Shown: in pieces, positions 5,442 to 8,624 of the stretch
Position numbering within the stretch: the stretch's first letter is position 1
How the letters are laid out: the number at the start of each line of letters is the position of its first letter
From: Pseudomonadota bacterium
GTDB taxonomy: Bacteria; Desulfobacterota; Desulfobacteria; Desulfobacterales; RPRI01
Assembly: GCA_018819005.1 (NCBI GenBank)
Contig: JAHJQU010000347.1
Coordinates: forward strand, 1 to 8,624
DNA length: 8,624 nucleotides
Direction of reading: 5' to 3'
Translations under genes and position numbers: made by a program
Notes under the pieces: generated by a model
What the model was told of the DNA's origin: nothing
The model's input: only the letters and a program-made list of their open reading frames with translations
The model's database searches: none

Positions 5442-6998
5442 TTAATAAATTTCGCCACCTACGACACCGCCATTTTTAATGTCAGGTAATGGTTTTATTG
5501 AGACGTTGCCCAAAGTAAACGAGTTGTCGTAGAATGAAACATTATTGTCCTTTAGGTATTTGAAACAGGGGTCGGCCATTACGTGATCGTCAGGTCCCAC
5601 AGAGGGCAACCACCCCTTTACATTTGCTTCATATGAAAGAAGCCAATGGTCTCCATACAAATTTTCTGTTGTCATGTGAGTTGCAAAGTGATCGAACGTA
5701 AAATCTTGTGGGGTGAGATTTTTTACTTTAGCATCTAAAGCCAAGACAGCGACTACAGGATCTTCCATTACCGATGCAACTTCAATGGGCTTCTGGTGTA
5801 CCGGTAGGCTTAGAAGGATTAATGAAAATATTGCCCAAGCAACTTCGCTTCCATGTCCAAGTGGGGCATGAATACTAATTATTTCATTAAAACATTCTTC
5901 GAAGCTCAAATTGTCAATACCAAACGCCGTGAAGTACCTCGCCAGTTGCTCAATAACAAATTTAATAACTCCTGGTTCTGTTAGGCAGCATTGAGCAAGT
6001 ATATTTTGGTACAAAGGCCAGTTTTTTTCTAAAATATCTATGCCACTCATACGGGCAATTGCATATTTTAAAACGCCCTCGTCTGGTGTTTTGACGAATA
6101 ATTCAAATGCATGGTCAAAATATCTCAATAGATCAAACTCTTGTCCTTTATCTGTTTTCCTGAAAGAGAATGCTCTTAATTCAGAAACCCATGTTTTTTC
6201 GATACGAATTGGCAATTTGAGAATCGAGGTTTTTCTTGGATTTAAGGACAATTCAAAGTGGTTCAATTCTTCTTGCAATAAACCAAGTATCATTTCAGCT
6301 TCGGAATACGATTTACAACCGAACTCATAGTCGTCAATGTACCTAAATGCCCTAAGCTTCTGGGATGCCATTAATTTTTCATCAACTGCTCCAAGGATTA
6401 TTTCTGAAATGAGCAATGAAGGATCAGGCCCGATTGGAATACCGACAGTTTGTGCATCCTGAGAATTTCTAACTAATAGATCAATTACATTACCTATAAG
6501 ACCTGCCGAGCGGTTTTTTTTAGCAACAGGCTTTGTGTGCATGGCCCAAGGAATGCTGTGTGTATATATAGAAGGATAAAAACGGGATATATCCGCTTTT
6601 AAGATAAATCTTGAGGTCGAACGAAGCTTGGCCCTATAAAGTGGGCCAGAGTCAAGCGAATGCCGAGGATTAATTGCGCGTGGCTGAGTTTGAGAACCAG
6701 GGGAAGTCAATGAAAAATCAGATTTTCTTGCTAGTTTAATAAGCTCTGCATCATGCTGAACAAGAAACTTGGACAATCTGTAAAAATTGGTGGGATTTGG
6801 AATACTTAGTTTGCGGCGTAATGCACCTGCACGAGCAAGATTGTGAACTGCCGATATAGAAATTTTCTTGTTGTTTTCAAATTCATTTGGGATATTTGCT
6901 CCATTCTTGGTTATCACTTCCCCAAATGATTTTGTACTGAAAGGTTGTGGAAGTTCCTTAGGGAAAAATCCTTTTATTAGAATAGCTCGAAAATTCAT
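5442..6998 (-). CDS. Reverse transcriptase, defence-associated (UG/Abi-like) type, cassette-borne
   Basis: The protein has 518 residues from the ATG at 6998. RT motif A is ILKADISRFYPSIYTH (D136), motif B is GIPIGPDPSLLISE (about 196-209), motif C is RYIDDYEF with catalytic D222 and D223, and LNHFELSLNPRKTSIL and WVSEL fit motifs D and E. The fingers/palm thus look catalytically intact. After about residue 275 a C-terminal part of about 240 residues appears mostly helical with no nuclease, maturase (X) or HNH domain that I recognise. This argues against group II introns and suits the UG/Abi class of RTs that act in phage defence with a helical-repeat C-terminus. I cannot assign a DRT type. 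An in-frame TTG at 7025 is a less likely start. The ribosome site is weak. An attC-like site follows the stop and the 48-bp leader repeat precedes the gene. Confidence 0.8.
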   Translation of the reverse strand: MNFRAILIKGFFPKELPQPFSTKSFGEVITKNGANIPNEFENNKKISISAVHNLARAGALRRKLSIPNPTNFYRLSKFLVQHDAELIKLARKSDFSLTSPGSQTQPRAINPRHSLDSGPLYRAKLRSTSRFILKADISRFYPSIYTHSIPWAMHTKPVAKKNRSAGLIGNVIDLLVRNSQDAQTVGIPIGPDPSLLISEIILGAVDEKLMASQKLRAFRYIDDYEFGCKSYSEAEMILGLLQEELNHFELSLNPRKTSILKLPIRIEKTWVSELRAFSFRKTDKGQEFDLLRYFDHAFELFVKTPDEGVLKYAIARMSGIDILEKNWPLYQNILAQCCLTEPGVIKFVIEQLARYFTAFGIDNLSFEECFNEIISIHAPLGHGSEVAWAIFSLILLSLPVHQKPIEVASVMEDPVVAVLALDAKVKNLTPQDFTFDHFATHMTTENLYGDHWLLSYEANVKGWLPSVGPDDHVMADPCFKYLKDNNVSFYDNSFTLGNVSIKPLPDIKNGGVVGGEIY

Positions 6999-7027
6999 AT
7001 TTTCTTTTATTCCCAGAGGCAACAATG

Positions 7028-7075
7028 TTTAGATTGATCCGCATAAGACGCGAAATTTCAGTTTTCGACCCGTAT
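7028..7075 (-). repeat. 48-bp gene-leader repeat, copy B
   Basis: This copy differs from copy C at 5 of 48 positions. The similarity to copy C continues on the gene side for 8 more bases (CATTGTTG, to 7020). It ends 29 bases before the ATG of the reverse transcriptase gene, the same distance as copy C from its gene. Confidence 0.85.
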
Positions 7076-7143
7076 TACGCTGATGTTGATATGAGGGAAA
7101 CGTGCCAGAGTTTTCCTTTCGGTTCTTCAGCGACTTGTTATGC
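7072..7143 (-). other. Degenerate attC-like site overlapping a stop codon
   Basis: Outer boxes on the minus strand read GCATAAC (7143-7137) and GTAATAC (7078-7072) and pair at 5 of 7 positions. Inner arms CGCTGA (7078-7083) and TCAGCG (7127-7132) pair fully. Deeper, GGAAAC and GTTTTCC pair with one extra base. The TAA stop of the HEPN-like gene lies inside the first box, which is common in cassettes. The second box has A where recombination sites need T, so it may be inactive. Weaker than the site at 5344-5434. Confidence 0.4.
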
Positions 7144-7953
7144 ATCTTTTCGGGGCAAGTCCATCCCGACCCCTAATCGAATTGGACAATTTGGGTCTCT
7201 CTTATCTTCAGGTATTTCATAAATATAGAGAGGAAATGTACCTCTATGCTGTAAAAGACAAAATGTTAGAACATCCTCAGACAAACGAATAATATTTTCA
7301 ATAATAAACGCCATGTTAGCGACAATAGGTATCGATGTGTCACCTAAAAGTTGCCATTTCGGCACATGAAGGATCCTCTCTTTTCCTTGATCTTTAATAC
7401 TAAAGTTATAAATTAGTAGCCGTTCACCAGGCTTTTCATGTGGATGATCTACAGCGTCTCTCATTTTCAAAATATGAATAATAAAAGGTTCCCAATGCAC
7501 ACAGCATCGGGATATGTTGTTCTCTTTCCCAAATTTATTATCAGCCCAAGCTTTTATTTTATTGAATCTATGATCAAAATTTCCGCCATAGAACGGATTA
7601 AATATTCTGCCACAATCAATGATCGCAAGTTTAGCTCCTTGGAGAAAGGACTCCGAAAGAGGACTAATATCTTTAACTGAAGGTAGTGTCACAGTACGGC
7701 CTTGAGATTGCGTTTCAAAGCCATCCCGCTGTATTTTTTTTACTCCTTCATCTACTTCCGCTGAAATTTGTTCGTAAGGAGAAACACATCTTATAAGGTG
7801 CTGCTGAAGATCAAAAAGAACCGATGTAACTAATTTTTTTAAGTGCTCATCAATAGGAAAAGACTGAAGGAGTTGACTCCCTTGAACAACTGTCCGCGCC
7901 ACAGACGGAGTAGACGTACCATAATTTGATATTTGCTGTATTTTAAATACCAT
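7138..7953 (-). CDS. Hypothetical protein with HEPN-like motif
   Basis: The protein has 271 residues from the ATG at 7953 and is not recognised as a named family. It appears mainly helical. The central part, from FLQGAKLAIIDCGRIFNPFY on, leads to HILKMRDAVDHPHEKPGE, which holds R165-D-A-V-D-H170. This R-x4-H pattern, with D following R, is what HEPN ribonuclease-type domains use as their active site. A strand-rich stretch (RLLIYNFSI, RILHVPKW) and a helical segment (IVANMAFIIENIIRL) follow, so the whole could be a HEPN-type domain with an extra C-terminal part. One motif is thin evidence. An in-frame TTG at 7980 is rejected as start; no strong ribosome site is visible. It sits in the same direction upstream of the reverse transcriptase, separated by the weak attC-like site and leader repeat B. 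Confidence 0.6.
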   Translation of the reverse strand: MVFKIQQISNYGTSTPSVARTVVQGSQLLQSFPIDEHLKKLVTSVLFDLQQHLIRCVSPYEQISAEVDEGVKKIQRDGFETQSQGRTVTLPSVKDISPLSESFLQGAKLAIIDCGRIFNPFYGGNFDHRFNKIKAWADNKFGKENNISRCCVHWEPFIIHILKMRDAVDHPHEKPGERLLIYNFSIKDQGKERILHVPKWQLLGDTSIPIVANMAFIIENIIRLSEDVLTFCLLQHRGTFPLYIYEIPEDKRDPNCPIRLGVGMDLPRKDA

Positions 7954-7982
7954 AAAACTTATTAGAATTAGGCCCAACAATG

Positions 7983-8030
7983 TTTAAATTGATCCGCATA
8001 AGACACTGAATTTCAGTTTTCGGCCCGTAT
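7983..8030 (-). repeat. 48-bp gene-leader repeat, copy C
   Basis: The block begins ATACGGGCCGAAAACTG and ends TTATGCGGATCAATTTAAA on the minus strand, 29 bases before the ATG of the HEPN-like gene. Only this copy is bracketed by 7-bp inverted repeats, CAACAAT at 7975-7981 and ATTGTTG at 8032-8038. Between it and the upstream gene fragment (8031-8064) is AT-rich sequence with no attC-like fold. Confidence 0.85.
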
Positions 8031-8064
8031 CAATTGTTGTATATTATTATGTGTGAAATTTTAA

Positions 8065-8504
8065 TTATTTTAAATATATATCAAGCTGCTCATCTCTTGG
8101 TATACGCTTCTTTATCATAACAACTGAATACTCTTTATTTATATATGCCTGGATTGTTTTGTCAAAAACCTGTTTAATCTCAATGTTGGCTATAAGCTTA
8201 TCGCCTTTTGAAAACTTGGCGCCTCTATCTATTTGATCGAAAAATGACTCGTCATTGATTGTGGCACTAATTTTGTTTCCTTGGTAATAGAACTGCCACT
8301 TATAGCCTTTTTCGAAGATAACCTTGAATATTGTTAAAATAGCTTCTTCTGGTTTTATTCTAGTATCACTTTCAGGCAGTGGCGCTGGAAGAGACATATA
8401 TTCAAAGCTTTCTCGTTCAACCTTACAAAGTCTTTTATGATCCTGATCATAGATTTCAAGTCCCTTAATAGCATCATCAGCATTCAGCGCTGGTCTGGAA
8501 AAAT
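8065..8504 (-). pseudogene. 3' fragment of an unrecognised gene, cut by an IS3-family element
   Basis: About 146 codons of a soluble protein remain, starting around YNFSRPALNADDAIKGLEIY and ending PRDEQLDIYLK. The middle has an EEAILTIFKVIFEKGYKW helix-to-strand transition and the end is strand-rich (FSKGDKLIANIEIKQVF, then YINKEYSVVMIKKRIPR), like a small C-terminal beta-domain. I do not recognise a named family. The open frame formally extends to an ATG at 8574, but residues before about codon 24 are encoded by the antisense of the IS end, lack a ribosome site and are followed upstream by an in-frame stop. The true N-terminus lies beyond the insertion or is lost. It would have been the cassette before the HEPN-like gene; expression is doubtful. 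Confidence 0.6.
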
Positions 8505-8511
8505 TGTACAG

Positions 8512-8540
8512 TTGTTTAAGTGGTAAAGTTGCTCTAAACT
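8512..8540 (+). promoter_or_regulatory. Weak promoter inside the IS left end
   Basis: TTGTTT (8512-8517) and TAAACT (8535-8540) are spaced by 17 bases, 32 bases before the OrfA start codon. The boxes match the consensus only partly, as is usual for transposase promoters. Confidence 0.35.
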
Positions 8541-8572
8541 GAAATAAAGTAACAGAAAGGAGCAGCGGGAAC

Positions 8573-8624
8573 ATGAAGAAATTGAGAAGGAATCATGGAG
8601 CAGCGTTTAAAGCAAAAGTAGCGA
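8573..8624 (+). CDS. IS3-family transposase OrfA, N-terminus only
   Basis: Seventeen codons are visible, MKKLRRNHGAAFKAKVA. The RRNH-x-x-x-FKAKVA string is the usual beginning of the OrfA helix-turn-helix protein (HTH_Tnp_1 type) of IS3-family elements, which binds the element ends and, after frameshifting with OrfB, forms the active transposase. AAAGGAG (8556-8562) is 10 bases before the ATG. The gene continues past the window. The identification rests on a short but characteristic stretch. Confidence 0.8.
   Translation, partial: MKKLRRNHGAAFKAKVA

Larger units (their letters stand above)
8505..8624 (+). mobile_element. Left end of an IS3-family insertion sequence (partial)
   Basis: A transposase OrfA-type start lies at 8573. 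About 70 bases before it the sequence TGTACAGTTGTTTAAG (from 8505) begins with the TG expected at IS3-family ends and marks where the minus-strand gene fragment stops making sense. The exact end is an estimate; the right end and second transposase frame are outside the window. Confidence 0.65.

Noticed and set aside
5442..7143. Retron: an msr-msd RNA upstream of the RT
   Set aside because: Only about 110 bases lie between the RT and the previous gene. They are occupied by the leader repeat and an attC-like fold, with no typical msr/msd stem arrangement.
6040..7680. Several short plus-strand open frames (6040-6330, 7025-7222, 7438-7680)
   Set aside because: They are antisense to the RT gene, the leader/attC-like region or the HEPN-like gene and show no domain or ribosome site.
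5300..8030. Diversity-generating retroelement: the leader repeats as template/variable repeat pair for the nearby RT
   Set aside because: The repeats are noncoding and lie in front of genes. Differences are not confined to template adenines, and no variable region at a target gene's 3' end is seen.

Overview
The window joins an ordinary chromosomal housekeeping stretch (about 1-3422) to an accessory region (about 3423-8624). The organism is a Gram-negative-type bacterium. The mix of a PilZ protein, a Yip1-family membrane protein, bacterial tadA and purA, and degenerate 7-bp CCAG-type repeats suggests a Desulfobacterota/deltaproteobacterial relative, but no marker settles this and the placement is only an impression.

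Housekeeping part. A partial PilZ-domain gene (1-263, minus) has a good sigma70-type promoter. Next come a five-helix Yip1-family gene (476-1027, minus) and tRNA-Arg(ACG) (1138-1214, minus). Divergent from that tRNA are tadA (1362-1841) and purA (1917-3206), both plus. TadA is the enzyme that makes inosine in tRNA-Arg(ACG), so enzyme and substrate are divergent neighbours. tRNA-Pro(CGG) (3346-3422, plus) closes the block and is a plausible integration point for what follows.

Accessory part. A 400-base AT-rich gap with several inverted repeats (3423-3822) leads to a two-gene plus-strand unit whose reading frames overlap by 4 bases. Its first gene encodes a Panacea/SocA-domain protein and its second a small protein with a MazF/PemK-like beginning, so it is a likely toxin-antitoxin pair. 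The unit converges on a series of minus-strand genes that looks like part of an integron cassette array, read from right to left. In that order the array holds a fragment of an unrecognised gene cut by an IS3-family element, a HEPN-like hypothetical gene, a reverse transcriptase gene of the defence-associated (UG/Abi-like) kind, and a small protein made of eleven STGPGGG-type octapeptides.

Two things support the cassette reading. A convincing attC-like folded site lies 7 bases after the reverse transcriptase stop codon, and a weaker one overlaps the stop codon of the HEPN-like gene. A 48-bp repeat (85-90% identical in the pairs compared) sits directly in front of three successive genes, ending 22, 29 and 29 bases before their chosen start codons. 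No integrase or attI is in view. If the model is right, they should lie to the right, beyond the IS element. The reverse transcriptase cassette with its HEPN-like neighbour and the shared 48-bp leader are the parts most likely to be new.
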